Shown: positions 25,378 through 34,185 of the stretch, piece after piece | Layout: each line of letters starts with the position of its first letter | Numbering within the stretch: position 1 is the stretch's first letter | Origin: Candidatus Methylopumilus rimovensis | GTDB taxonomy: Bacteria; Pseudomonadota; Gammaproteobacteria; Burkholderiales; Methylophilaceae | Length of the DNA: 64,000 nt | Direction: 5' to 3' | NCBI RefSeq assembly: GCF_006364615.1 | Contig: NZ_CP040986.1 | Coordinates: 682,001-746,000, forward strand | Translations under genes and position numbers: made by a program | Notes under the pieces: model-generated | The model's input: only the letters and a program-made list of their open reading frames with translations | What the model was told of the DNA's origin: nothing | The model's database searches: none

Positions 25378-26553
25378 CTATCGTAATGATTTTGTTTGAG
25401 ATATCACGATAAGACTTAAGAAGAAGTACCCCAACATACCTAAAGATAAGCCAAGGGTTGAAAACCAAAGAAAAGGCACTATTAGCCCTGCTGATAAAGT
25501 AGAGAGCAGCATTTGAACGAATGCCTGGCCTGAGGAAGCTGTACCACGAATCTTTTCAAAACGATCAAGAGCAGCAATAGATAGAACAGGCATAGCCAAA
25601 GCCATGCCAATATTATAAAGAGCCACAAATCCAGTATTAATAATTAGATTAGTATTAAAAAAAGTACAAAAAAGGACGTTAAGAGTCGTTATTAAACCCA
25701 TCCATGTATAGGCAATTTGAACAGTCTTTTTTTGAGTTAATTTTCCGGCAGCTTTTTTTGATAAGAAAGAACCAAAAATCATTCCTGATACAGTAGGTAT
25801 GAAAAGATAGCCAAATTGAGATGAATTAAGACCTAAGTGGTTCATAATAAATATTGGGCTTGCTAAAACATACAAAAATAATCCTGAGAAGTTTGCGCCT
25901 AGAGCAATTATGAGAAACAAAAACTCTTTATCAGAAAAAATTGTTTTATAGCGATATGTAAGTGCAGAAAAAGAAAAAGAAACGCGTTTTGTTTGAGGCA
26001 TTGTTTCAGGTAAAAATTTCATAGCAGCAATTAAAGAAACAGAGGCATATACTGCTAGAAATATAAAAATACTATGCCAATGAATGCCTAGCAAAAGACC
26101 GCCAATCATAGGTGCTATTGCAGGTGCAATACCGAATAACATTTGTATAGTAGCCATGACACGCTGCGCTTCAGGGCCTTGGAATAAATCGCGCACCATA
26201 GCACGCGCTACAACATTTCCTGCTCCACCACCTAAGCCTTGTAAAATTCGACCTAACCATAACATCTCAACGTTTTTCGCGAAAGCAGAGCAAAGAGAAC
26301 CTAAAATAAAAATTCCTAAACCTATTTTAATAGTATCAATTCGACCAATGGCATCAGAAATAGCACCATGAAATAAAGTCATTAATGCGTAAGGGAATAA
26401 ATAAAAAGTAAGACTTTGCTGAATAGCATGCGGTGTTGTTTCTAAATCATTTGTCATGACGTGAAACGCTGGTAAATAAGTATCAATAGCAAAAGGCGCT
26501 AATGCAGCCAAACTAGCCAAAACAAAGACACGGATCATATGAGATGAAATCAT
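25378..26553 (-). CDS. MFS transporter, Bcr/CflA drug-efflux type
   Basis: The 391-residue protein has about twelve transmembrane segments. The early motif FAIDTYLPAFHVM and the loop GAISDAIGRIDTIKIG (MFS motif A region), plus ARAMVRDLFQGPEAQRVMA, are characteristic of the Bcr/CflA group of proton-driven exporters. Substrates of the family include bicyclomycin, chloramphenicol and sulfonamides, but cysteine or unknown metabolites are also exported. It follows pqqE by 36 bases on the same strand and converges with fdxA. Membership of the pqq transcript is possible but unsupported by known function. Confidence 0.85.
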   Translation of the reverse strand: MISSHMIRVFVLASLAALAPFAIDTYLPAFHVMTNDLETTPHAIQQSLTFYLFPYALMTLFHGAISDAIGRIDTIKIGLGIFILGSLCSAFAKNVEMLWLGRILQGLGGGAGNVVARAMVRDLFQGPEAQRVMATIQMLFGIAPAIAPMIGGLLLGIHWHSIFIFLAVYASVSLIAAMKFLPETMPQTKRVSFSFSALTYRYKTIFSDKEFLFLIIALGANFSGLFLYVLASPIFIMNHLGLNSSQFGYLFIPTVSGMIFGSFLSKKAAGKLTQKKTVQIAYTWMGLITTLNVLFCTFFNTNLIINTGFVALYNIGMALAMPVLSIAALDRFEKIRGTASSGQAFVQMLLSTLSAGLIVPFLWFSTLGLSLGMLGYFFLSLIVISQTKSLR

Positions 26554-26589
26554 AGTTTTAGATTTTAAAGGAAAAATGAAGCTAAAAAC

Positions 26590-27774
26590 TTAGGGTGTGG
26601 CGTGGAAGTCTTTAACAAGTTCTTTGACTTCACCTGAAATAATCTTTTTAGAGTTTTTATCATTTCTAAAAAGAATAGGTTGCGCTTGAAGAACTGGATT
26701 TTGAGCATCTTCAATCGCTTTTTCTATTAGATGATGATGAGGAGACATGCTACATACTGGGTCAGCACTTTCAGCATCACCTGACAAAAGGAAAGCTTGG
26801 CAACGACAGCCACCTAAATCTTTTTCTTTTTCAGGGCAAGTTCTGCATGGCTCTTTCATCCAACTGTCGCCACGATATCGATTAAATGCAGGCGAATCTT
26901 GCCAAGCCCACATAAGTCCTTTATCACGCACGTTTGGAAATTCAATATTAGGTAATACACGCGCTGAATGGCAAGGAAGTACATCCCCATTCGCAGTGAC
27001 AATCATAAAGACTTCACCCCAACCATTCATACATTTCTTAGGGCGATCTGAGAAATAATCAGGCACTACAAAAAATACTTTCATTTTATTACCAATTTTT
27101 TCTCTAAATTCATTCGTCACTTTTTCTGCATAATCAATTTGCTCTTTAGTAGGCATTAATTGATTGCGATTAACAAGCGACCATCCATAATATTGTGTAT
27201 TAGCGAGTTCTACATAATCAGCACCTAGCGCTTCAGCCATATCTAATATTTCTTTGATATGTCCAATGTTATAGCGATGGATCACAACGTTAAGTACCAT
27301 CGGATAACCATGGCTCTTAATCATAGCTGCAACTTTTTTCTTTAATTCAAAAGTTTTTGTATTAGTAATGAAATTATTAATTTCTTCAGTGATGTCATGC
27401 ATGGAGAGCTGAATATGATCCAATCCACCCTCTTTAAATGCTTGAATTCTTTTTTCAGTTAAGCCAACACCTGAAGTAATAAGATTACTGTAATAACCTA
27501 ATTTTTTTGCCTCTACCACGATTTCCTCAATGTCATCACGAAGGAGTGGCTCTCCTCCTGAGATACCTAATTGAAGTGCGCCTAATTTTCTTGCATCGCG
27601 TAAGACATTTATCCATTGCTCGGTCGACAATTCGTTTTGCGTATGTTTGTCGTAATCAGTAGGGTTATAACAAAATGCACAATGAAGTGGGCATCGATAG
27701 GTAATTTCAGCCAATAACCATAACGGCTGGGTATGTGTGACGGATGCTGCTACACCATTATTTTGTGTTGCCAT
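26590..27774 (-). CDS. pqqE: PQQ synthesis radical SAM enzyme PqqE
   Basis: PqqE cross-links the glutamate and tyrosine of the PqqA peptide, the first carbon-carbon bond of pyrroloquinoline quinone. The 394-residue protein carries the radical SAM cysteines in CPLHCAFC (Cys28, 32, 35) and the SPASM-type auxiliary cluster cysteines in the C-terminal part (CMNGWGEVFMIV, CRTCPEKEKDLGGCRC). The length is normal. It is last in the order pqqB-C-D-E, 12 bases after pqqD. PQQ is the cofactor of methanol dehydrogenase, which is not in the window. Confidence 0.95.
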   Translation of the reverse strand: MATQNNGVAASVTHTQPLWLLAEITYRCPLHCAFCYNPTDYDKHTQNELSTEQWINVLRDARKLGALQLGISGGEPLLRDDIEEIVVEAKKLGYYSNLITSGVGLTEKRIQAFKEGGLDHIQLSMHDITEEINNFITNTKTFELKKKVAAMIKSHGYPMVLNVVIHRYNIGHIKEILDMAEALGADYVELANTQYYGWSLVNRNQLMPTKEQIDYAEKVTNEFREKIGNKMKVFFVVPDYFSDRPKKCMNGWGEVFMIVTANGDVLPCHSARVLPNIEFPNVRDKGLMWAWQDSPAFNRYRGDSWMKEPCRTCPEKEKDLGGCRCQAFLLSGDAESADPVCSMSPHHHLIEKAIEDAQNPVLQAQPILFRNDKNSKKIISGEVKELVKDFHATP

Positions 27775-27786
27775 CTTATTGCCCCT

Positions 27787-28065
27787 TTATTTAGCTTTCT
27801 CAATCCAAGCTTTATCTAAAGCGAATTGGATCATAGATAGAATATCTTTTTCAATACCTTCCACATCTTTAAATTTTATTTTTAAAGAAGCGATTATTTG
27901 ATCGACTGAGTTTTTTCCATCAACCAAACTTAAAACCTCACCTGCACTACCGTTTAATTTCACCATACCTTCAGGAAATAAAATAACATGAGATTGTTGT
28001 GCTTCTTCCCATTGGAATCGATGATGGGCTGCAATCTTGAATATATCTTTTTGCTCAATCGTCAT
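27787..28065 (-). CDS. pqqD: PqqA-binding chaperone PqqD
   Basis: This 92-residue winged-helix-like peptide chaperone binds PqqA and presents it to PqqE. FPEGMVKLNGSAGEVLSLVDG (split here as two short blocks: FPEGMVKLN and SAGEVLSLVDG) is the conserved core, near residues 30-51. It starts one base after the pqqC stop. It is a free-standing protein, not fused to PqqC or PqqE. Confidence 0.93.
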   Translation of the reverse strand: MTIEQKDIFKIAAHHRFQWEEAQQSHVILFPEGMVKLNGSAGEVLSLVDGKNSVDQIIASLKIKFKDVEGIEKDILSMIQFALDKAWIEKAK

Positions 28066-28066
28066 T

Positions 28067-28801
28067 TTAGTATCTAGGCTGTCTTAAGTAATCGCGATCT
28101 TCAACTTTAATATTAGAAGATGCAAGCATAATAGAATCTGCAATTACCCATAACACATCAAGTTTAAATTGAAGAATATCTAATGCACGTTCTTGCATCG
28201 CACGTGACTGACTAAAATAATCAAGTGTCACAGACAACCCTTGTTCTACGTCACGTCTTGCTTCTGTTAAACGTTTTTTAAAATAAGAGAGGCCTGATTC
28301 TTTAATCCATGGATATACTTCAGGCCATGAACTAATCCGTTGCTGATGAATATGTGGAGCGAATAATTCTGTGAGTGATGAACAAACTGATTCTTGCCAT
28401 GGTCTTTGTCTTGCAAAGTTAATATATGCGTCGACTGCGAAACGAACACCTGGACTCACATGCTTTAAAGATGTAACGTCTTCTCGAGTTAAGCCAACCG
28501 CTTCACCTAGTTTCACCCATGCTTCGATACCACCTTCAGCACCATCAACACCATCGTGATCTGTGATGCGCACAATCCATTGTTTTCTTACTTCTTTGTC
28601 AGGGCAGTTAGAAAGAATCGCTGCGTCTTTTTGTGGAATACCAATTTGATAATAAAAACGATTTAATACCCAACATTGCAACTGTTCTTTAGTGAGTTTT
28701 CCTTCATACATCATTACATGAAAGGGGTGATAGATATGATAACCTCGGCCCTTTTCACGAAGCTTTTCTTCAAATTCTGACCTTGTCCAAATTTTATCCA
28801 T
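28067..28801 (-). CDS. pqqC: Pyrroloquinoline-quinone synthase PqqC
   Basis: PqqC carries out the last oxidation and ring closure of PQQ without a metal or cofactor, using oxygen. The 244-residue all-helical protein includes [15 protein letters not shown] and [20 protein letters not shown] near the N-terminus, and TDHDG...[12 protein letters not shown] with active-site histidines. It lies 15 bases downstream of pqqB. Length and sequence are those of canonical PqqC. Confidence 0.95.
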   Translation of the reverse strand: MDKIWTRSEFEEKLREKGRGYHIYHPFHVMMYEGKLTKEQLQCWVLNRFYYQIGIPQKDAAILSNCPDKEVRKQWIVRITDHDGVDGAEGGIEAWVKLGEAVGLTREDVTSLKHVSPGVRFAVDAYINFARQRPWQESVCSSLTELFAPHIHQQRISSWPEVYPWIKESGLSYFKKRLTEARRDVEQGLSVTLDYFSQSRAMQERALDILQFKLDVLWVIADSIMLASSNIKVEDRDYLRQPRY

Positions 28802-28816
28802 ATCTAACGATTCCTT

Positions 28817-29734
28817 TTATAAAACAATATCCATACCATCGTATGCAACTTCAATACCGTGTTGGGTTAAGATGGCACGCTCTTTTGAGTCTTCTCGCAA
28901 AATTGGGTTTGTATTATTAATATGTATAAGTACTTTCTTAGCGCGAGGGTAACGATCTAATACTTCAATCATTCCGCCCTCACCTGATTGAGGATTGTGT
29001 CCAATATCCCGGGCCTTCCTAGTCATTAAACCCATATCAATCATTTCTGTATTAGTCCAAAAAGTACCATCCACCATAATGCAATCTGCTTTTTCAAATA
29101 AAGGTGGTAAATGCGGTTCAATTTCGCCCAAGCCTGGTGCATAAAATAATCGCTTTTGTGTTTTTTTATCTTCGATCAACATACCAATCGTGTCGCCTGG
29201 ATGTGGATTATTTCGATGCGGGGAATAAGGTGGTGCTGCACTTTTTAATGCAACTGCAGTAAATGTAAGATTTTCAATCTGAGGTATTTCAAATGAAGTA
29301 TTTCCATCAGTTGGAATTTCATGATGATTGATACCACAGTAATGATCTAAAATATTTAAAAGCGGATTACCTGAAGTGAGGTCTTGATACACCATATCTG
29401 TACAATAGAGTTCACGTTTTTGTGTGCCTTCACGAAGCATCAATAAACCTGTGGTGTGATCGATTTGAGCATCAATAAGCACAATGGCTGAAATACCGCT
29501 ATCACGAATAGCTCGACCCGGTTGAAGAGGAGGAAAATCTTGAATTTGTTGCAACACATCAGGTGACGTATTAAAAAGCACCCAATGGATACCATCAGAA
29601 CTTACACATATGGATGATTGTGTGCGTTTTGTAGCTTTGATGGTTCCCTTTCTAAGGCCATCACAATTCTCGCAATTACAATTCCACTGGGGAAATCCGC
29701 CACCCGCACCTGCACCTAATACATGTATATGCAT
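28817..29734 (-). CDS. pqqB: PQQ biosynthesis protein PqqB
   Basis: The 305-residue metallo-beta-lactamase-fold protein begins MHIHVLGAGAGGGFPQWN with the following CNCENC zinc-site cysteines. DAQIDHTTGLLMLREG carries the metal ligands of the fold. PqqB is thought to oxidise the tyrosine ring of the PqqA-derived dipeptide. It is first of the cluster here: the 109 bases upstream, up to aroF, do not encode a PqqA-like peptide on either strand. CAGGA is a fair ribosome-binding site. Confidence 0.94.
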   Translation of the reverse strand: MHIHVLGAGAGGGFPQWNCNCENCDGLRKGTIKATKRTQSSICVSSDGIHWVLFNTSPDVLQQIQDFPPLQPGRAIRDSGISAIVLIDAQIDHTTGLLMLREGTQKRELYCTDMVYQDLTSGNPLLNILDHYCGINHHEIPTDGNTSFEIPQIENLTFTAVALKSAAPPYSPHRNNPHPGDTIGMLIEDKKTQKRLFYAPGLGEIEPHLPPLFEKADCIMVDGTFWTNTEMIDMGLMTRKARDIGHNPQSGEGGMIEVLDRYPRAKKVLIHINNTNPILREDSKERAILTQHGIEVAYDGMDIVL

Positions 29735-29822
29735 AAAATCCTGTCGATGAGATCAATTTTTAATATGGGATGATACTGAGGTAAAAACACCTAATCTCAT
29801 AGTGGAAATTTGCTAAAGAGAA

Positions 29823-29846
29823 CTCATGAAATCCATGAGTTCTTTA
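29823..29846 (-). terminator. Hairpin between aroF and pqqB
   Basis: The inverted repeat AGAACTCATG / CATGAGTTCT with a short loop lies just after the aroF stop. On the minus strand it is followed by CTCTTTAG, only moderately T-rich, so it may be a weak terminator or an mRNA-stabilising hairpin that separates aroF from pqqBCDE. Confidence 0.5.
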
Positions 29847-30863
29847 AAGAATTTCGCGGCCAATCACCTTTGCAATACCTCTTAGTTCTCCCATGAGCGT
29901 AATAAGCTCTTGAGGATTAATCGCTTGATCTGCATCACACCATGCTTCGCATGGGTTAGGATGCATCTCAACTAAAAGACCATCAGCCCCTGCAGCAATA
30001 GCTGCTCTAGATAGAGCTGCCACCATCCATGCTTTACCACCGGCATGAGACGGATCTACGATCACAGGAAGATGTGTTTCTTTTTTTAACACTGGAATCG
30101 CAGTGACATCCAATACATTTCTATAATAAGTTTCAAAAGTTCGAATACCACGCTCGCAGAAAATAATATTATGATTGCCGCCTGCTGCAATATATTCTGC
30201 AGCCATTAGCCATTCTGAAATCGTTGCTGACATCCCACGCTTTAAAATCACTGGCACATTGACTTTACCTACTTCTTTTAGAAGCTCAAAATTTTGCATA
30301 CTACGAGTACCAATTTGAATCACGTCTACTTTATATTTCATAAAGGTATCAAGTTGTCTTGCATCCATAAGTTCAGTAACAATAGGCAAGCCTTCTTTGT
30401 CTGCAGCTTTTCTAAACATTTCTAGCCCTTCAACACCTGTACCTTGGAACGTATAAGGACTTGTGCGAGGCTTGAACGCACCTCCACGCATAAGCCTTAC
30501 ACCCGCGGCTTTTACAGCCTTTGCAGATTTTTCCATTTGCTCCGGCGTCTCAACTGAACACGGGCCTGAAATAATTTGGATTTGTTTGCCGCCCATGAGA
30601 TTACCTTTTATATCAATCACGGTATCTTCTTTGTGCCATTCACGTGCAACAATTTTATAAGGCTTTACAATATGAAGCGCTTGCTCAACGCCGGGAAGAG
30701 ACTCTAAAAGCTCTGGATCAAGGCTACGCTCATCTCCAATTGCACCAATTACTGTTCTCTCAGTGCCTCGAGAAACATTGGCTTCTAGGCCTTTTTCTTC
30801 TATGCGCTTAATGACCGACTCAATTTGCTCTTCTGTCGCAGCGTTGCTCATTACAATAATCAT
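29844..30863 (-). CDS. aroF: DAHP synthase, AroF type with regulatory domain
   Basis: 3-deoxy-D-arabino-heptulosonate 7-phosphate synthase condenses PEP with erythrose 4-phosphate, the first step of aromatic synthesis. The 339 residues are a ferredoxin-like N-terminal domain (about residues 1-70) and a class I-beta barrel with QIISGPCSVETPEQM, MRGGAFKPRTSPYTFQG, IQIGTRSMQNF and VDPSHAGGK. The N-terminal domain mediates feedback inhibition in this subgroup. An AGGAT site supports the start. It takes the position after hisC in which other betaproteobacteria have tyrA and aroA. Confidence 0.93.
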   Translation of the reverse strand: MIIVMSNAATEEQIESVIKRIEEKGLEANVSRGTERTVIGAIGDERSLDPELLESLPGVEQALHIVKPYKIVAREWHKEDTVIDIKGNLMGGKQIQIISGPCSVETPEQMEKSAKAVKAAGVRLMRGGAFKPRTSPYTFQGTGVEGLEMFRKAADKEGLPIVTELMDARQLDTFMKYKVDVIQIGTRSMQNFELLKEVGKVNVPVILKRGMSATISEWLMAAEYIAAGGNHNIIFCERGIRTFETYYRNVLDVTAIPVLKKETHLPVIVDPSHAGGKAWMVAALSRAAIAAGADGLLVEMHPNPCEAWCDADQAINPQELITLMGELRGIAKVIGREIL

Positions 30864-30875
30864 GCTAAATCCTAT

Positions 30876-31976
30876 TTAAATAATCGTTTCTAATGCCTGA
30901 ATAAATCTTTCATTTTCTTCTTTAAGACCAATGCTGACACGTAAATAATCAGGCATCTCATAATTAGCCACTGGGCGGATAATGATACCCGCTTTTAATA
31001 ACGCCTCGTACACTTGAGAAGCTTTGTCTACCTTGAAACTTATAAAGTTTCCAAAAGTAGGAATAAAGCTTAAATTCAGTTTTTGAAAAGCTGATTCTAA
31101 TTGTTTTTTTCCATTATTATTCAGTATTTTACTCTCAGTGACAAATGCGTCGTCCAATAATGCTGCAACCGCAGCGTCTTGCGCCAAATTATTGACATTA
31201 AAAGGCTGTCTTACTCGATTCATAAATTGAATAATTTCAGGGTTGGATGCCCCGAAACCCACTCTCAATCCTGCCAAACCATAAGCTTTTGAAAAAGTTC
31301 TTGAGATAATTAAATTTGGAAATTCATTAAGCCATGTAAAGCTCACTGATTTATCATCACCGTCTAGATACTCATCGTAAGCTTCGTCTAAAACCACAAT
31401 AATATGCTGAGGAATTTTACCTAAAAACGCTTTAAGTTCATTTTTAAGAATAAGTGTTCCTGTGGGATTATTGGGGTTCGCAATGAAAATCATCTTCGTT
31501 TTTGAAGTGATCGCATCGAACATTTTTGAAAGATCGTGCGAGAAATTATAAGCCGGGACCTTAACACCTATAGCCCCCATAACCTGGGTTACAAGACTAT
31601 AAACAGCAAAAGCATGTTGTGAAAAAATAACTTCATCGCCCACTTTTAAAAATGTGCGTGCAGTTAACTCTAAAATATCGTTTGATCCATTTCCAAAAAT
31701 TAAACCATCGGGATTTAAATTAAATTTATGACTAACAGCGTTTTTTAATTTAAATGCATTACCATCAGGATAGCGATAAATCTCATCAATAGATTTTAAA
31801 ATCACTTCACGCGCTTTTGGGCTCATACCCAAAGGATTTTCATTGGAAGCTAACTTCACAATGAATGATTCTTCTAAGTTGTATTCCCGAGCAAGTTCAG
31901 AGATAGGTTTGCCACCTTGGTAAGGGGCAATATCACAAATATACTTTGGAATGAGAGATTGAATAGACATAATCAA
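30876..31976 (-). CDS. hisC: Histidinol-phosphate / aromatic aminotransferase
   Basis: The 366-residue class II PLP aminotransferase is of the HisC family. Seen motifs are ASNENPLGMSPKA, FIANPNNPTGT, VVLDEAYDEYLDG and SRTFSKAYGLAGLRVGFG with the PLP lysine. It follows pheA and precedes aroF, so it probably transaminates aromatic oxo-acids or phenylpyruvate as well as, or instead of, imidazole acetol phosphate. A second hisC in the histidine operon would decide between these; it is not in the window. The first two codons (MI) may be extra, with the true start at 31970. Confidence 0.9.
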   Translation of the reverse strand: MIMSIQSLIPKYICDIAPYQGGKPISELAREYNLEESFIVKLASNENPLGMSPKAREVILKSIDEIYRYPDGNAFKLKNAVSHKFNLNPDGLIFGNGSNDILELTARTFLKVGDEVIFSQHAFAVYSLVTQVMGAIGVKVPAYNFSHDLSKMFDAITSKTKMIFIANPNNPTGTLILKNELKAFLGKIPQHIIVVLDEAYDEYLDGDDKSVSFTWLNEFPNLIISRTFSKAYGLAGLRVGFGASNPEIIQFMNRVRQPFNVNNLAQDAAVAALLDDAFVTESKILNNNGKKQLESAFQKLNLSFIPTFGNFISFKVDKASQVYEALLKAGIIIRPVANYEMPDYLRVSIGLKEENERFIQALETII

Positions 31977-32019
31977 ATATTAAAAAAAGTCTTAAGTGGC
32001 ATGCTAGCGCATAAATCCA

Positions 32020-33090
32020 TTAAGTCAAATTAGATTGCGGATAGGATCCTAAGACTTTTAAGAATGAAGCTTTAGATTCGATTTCTTTCAGTGATAGCGC
32101 GACTTTTGTGTCCGTCATATGCCCTTCCACATCAATAAAAAAAACATATTCCCATAAGCCAGTTTTAGATGGGCGAGATTCAAGTTTAGTCATGCTTACT
32201 TTATTCTTTGCAAAAGGTTCAATCATCGATGCAATAGCACCAGGCTGATTTTTTGCGGCAACAATAATGGATGTTTTATCTAATCCAGAAGGCTTAACTT
32301 CGTGATTAGAAATTACTAGGAATCGCGTTGAGTTTTTTGGATCATCTTCGATATTTTCATTTAACACAGGAGTGTTGAATAATCCTGCAGCACGGATGCT
32401 AGCAATAGCAGCGGTACCCTTTTCTTTAGATGCTATCTTGGTAGCTTCAGCATTGCTAGAAACGGATTGTAATTCAATGCCTGGAGCATGATTAAGCAAC
32501 CATTGATGACATTGCGATAATGATTGAGCATGAGAGTATATTTTTTTAATGCTCGATAAATTTTTTTCATTGCTTATTAAATTATGATGCACAGGCAAAA
32601 TAATCTCAGCACATATCAAAGTATTAGATGTGAGAAGTAAATCAAGCGTCCGATTAATCGCACCTTCTGTGGAGTTTTCTACAGGCACTACACCATAGTG
32701 CGCTTTATGTGATTCCACAAGATGAAATACTTCATCGATACTCGATGTTTGCATAGAAACAATCGATTCACCGAACTGTTTCATAGATGCTTCTTCGCTG
32801 AATGTTCCGAGCGGCCCTAAAAATGCAACGGAGATTTGTTTTTCAAGCGCCCTACAATTAGACATGATGCTCTTATAGATACTTTCAATACTTTCATTTG
32901 AAAGCGGTCCCTGGTTTTGTTCAACCAAACGACGCAAGACCTGAGCTTCTCGTTCAGGACGATAAATCACACCATCGGTTTTTAGACTTCCGATATTTGA
33001 CGCTAATGAAGCTCTTTTAGAAATAAGATCTAAAAGTTCATTATCGATTTTGTCGATGGCGTCTCTTAATTTTTTTAATTCGTCTGTCAT
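32020..33090 (-). CDS. pheA: Bifunctional chorismate mutase / prephenate dehydratase
   Basis: The P-protein converts chorismate to prephenate and then to phenylpyruvate. Domains in order: an AroQ chorismate mutase (residues 1-85; LRDAIDKIDNELLDLISKRA), prephenate dehydratase (about 90-265; ending NSTRFLVISN, the TRF motif) and a C-terminal ACT domain (KTSIIVAAKNQPGA, ESRPSKTGLWEYVFFID) that binds phenylalanine for feedback inhibition. The start is taken at MTDELKKLRD, which matches the family and avoids a 17-base overlap with serC; a start seven codons upstream at 33111 is possible. Confidence 0.94.
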   Translation of the reverse strand: MTDELKKLRDAIDKIDNELLDLISKRASLASNIGSLKTDGVIYRPEREAQVLRRLVEQNQGPLSNESIESIYKSIMSNCRALEKQISVAFLGPLGTFSEEASMKQFGESIVSMQTSSIDEVFHLVESHKAHYGVVPVENSTEGAINRTLDLLLTSNTLICAEIILPVHHNLISNEKNLSSIKKIYSHAQSLSQCHQWLLNHAPGIELQSVSSNAEATKIASKEKGTAAIASIRAAGLFNTPVLNENIEDDPKNSTRFLVISNHEVKPSGLDKTSIIVAAKNQPGAIASMIEPFAKNKVSMTKLESRPSKTGLWEYVFFIDVEGHMTDTKVALSLKEIESKASFLKVLGSYPQSNLT

Positions 33091-33094
33091 AAGA

Positions 33095-34171
33095 TTAATG
33101 TGATTTTTCAAAATCCTTCATGTAATCAACTAAGGCTTGAATGCCTTCAATAGGCATAGCATTGTAGACTGAAGCCCTTATACCGCCTACAAGGCGATGC
33201 CCCTTTAAGCCGATCATACCTAAATTTTCAGCGCCTGTTACAAAAGATGTATGTAAATCTTCATTTTGAATTCTAAAAGGCACATTCATACGAGAACGAT
33301 TTTTGATATCAATCGGATTAGAGTAAAAGTCTGTTGAATCAATGTAGCCATATAACAATTCAGCTTTTTTAATATTTTGTTTCTCAATAACTTCTAGACC
33401 ACCAAGCTCAATAAGCCATTCAAATACGAGGCCTGCCATATATATACTATAAGTCGTCGGTGTATTAATCATAGACTGATTTTCGACTTGTGTTTTCCAA
33501 TTAAATACCGAGGGAGTTAATGGTGAAGCAACATCTAAAAGATCATCTCTTACAATAAGAATTGTTAAACCTGCAGGTCCAATATTTTTTTGTGCACCAG
33601 CATAAATCACCCCAAATTGACTTATATCGACCGGTCTTGAAAGAATGTGAGATGACATATCGGCAACAACTGGAATCGTTTTGATAGATGGCATATCAAA
33701 GTATTCGACACCGTGTATCGTTTCATTGGAACAAAAATGAACATAAGCTGCAGATGAGTCAATTTTCCAGTCTTTAGGATCAGGTGCTTTTGCATAACCA
33801 ATAGCTTCGGAAGAAGCTGCAATCGTCATATCGCCAAAAGGTAAGGCGTCTTGATAAGAGCGCTTAGACCAATATCCACTCACTACATAATTCGCTTTTT
33901 TACCATTAAGAAGATTTAAAGGCACCATGGAGTTTTGAGCGATCGCACCACCCTGTAAAAAAAGTACTTTGTAATTTTTAGGGACATTAAAAAGAGATCG
34001 GAAATCACTTTCTACTTTTTCAATAATCGACATGTAATGTTTACCACGATGCGACATTTCCATGACAGACATACCTGAGCCATGCCAATCTAGCATTTCA
34101 GATTGCGCTCGAAGCATGACTGATTTTGGAAGTACTGCCGGACCTGCTGAAAAGTTATAAGTACATTTCAT
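33095..34171 (-). CDS. serC: Phosphoserine aminotransferase
   Basis: The 358-residue PLP enzyme makes phosphoserine from 3-phosphohydroxypyruvate, and also acts in pyridoxal phosphate synthesis. YNFSAGPAVLPKSVM at the N-terminus, SVMEMSHRGKHY, and VIYAGAQKNIGPAGLTILIV with the PLP lysine are typical. It lies between gyrA and pheA, an order conserved in betaproteobacteria. In serine-cycle-free methylotrophs it serves only biosynthesis; nothing here suggests a serine cycle. Confidence 0.96.
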   Translation of the reverse strand: MKCTYNFSAGPAVLPKSVMLRAQSEMLDWHGSGMSVMEMSHRGKHYMSIIEKVESDFRSLFNVPKNYKVLFLQGGAIAQNSMVPLNLLNGKKANYVVSGYWSKRSYQDALPFGDMTIAASSEAIGYAKAPDPKDWKIDSSAAYVHFCSNETIHGVEYFDMPSIKTIPVVADMSSHILSRPVDISQFGVIYAGAQKNIGPAGLTILIVRDDLLDVASPLTPSVFNWKTQVENQSMINTPTTYSIYMAGLVFEWLIELGGLEVIEKQNIKKAELLYGYIDSTDFYSNPIDIKNRSRMNVPFRIQNEDLHTSFVTGAENLGMIGLKGHRLVGGIRASVYNAMPIEGIQALVDYMKDFEKSH

Positions 34172-34185
34172 GGTGAATTAAAAAG

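Noticed and set aside
29735-29843. A hidden pqqA peptide between pqqB and aroF
   Set aside because: No short frame with Glu-x3-Tyr was seen on either strand.
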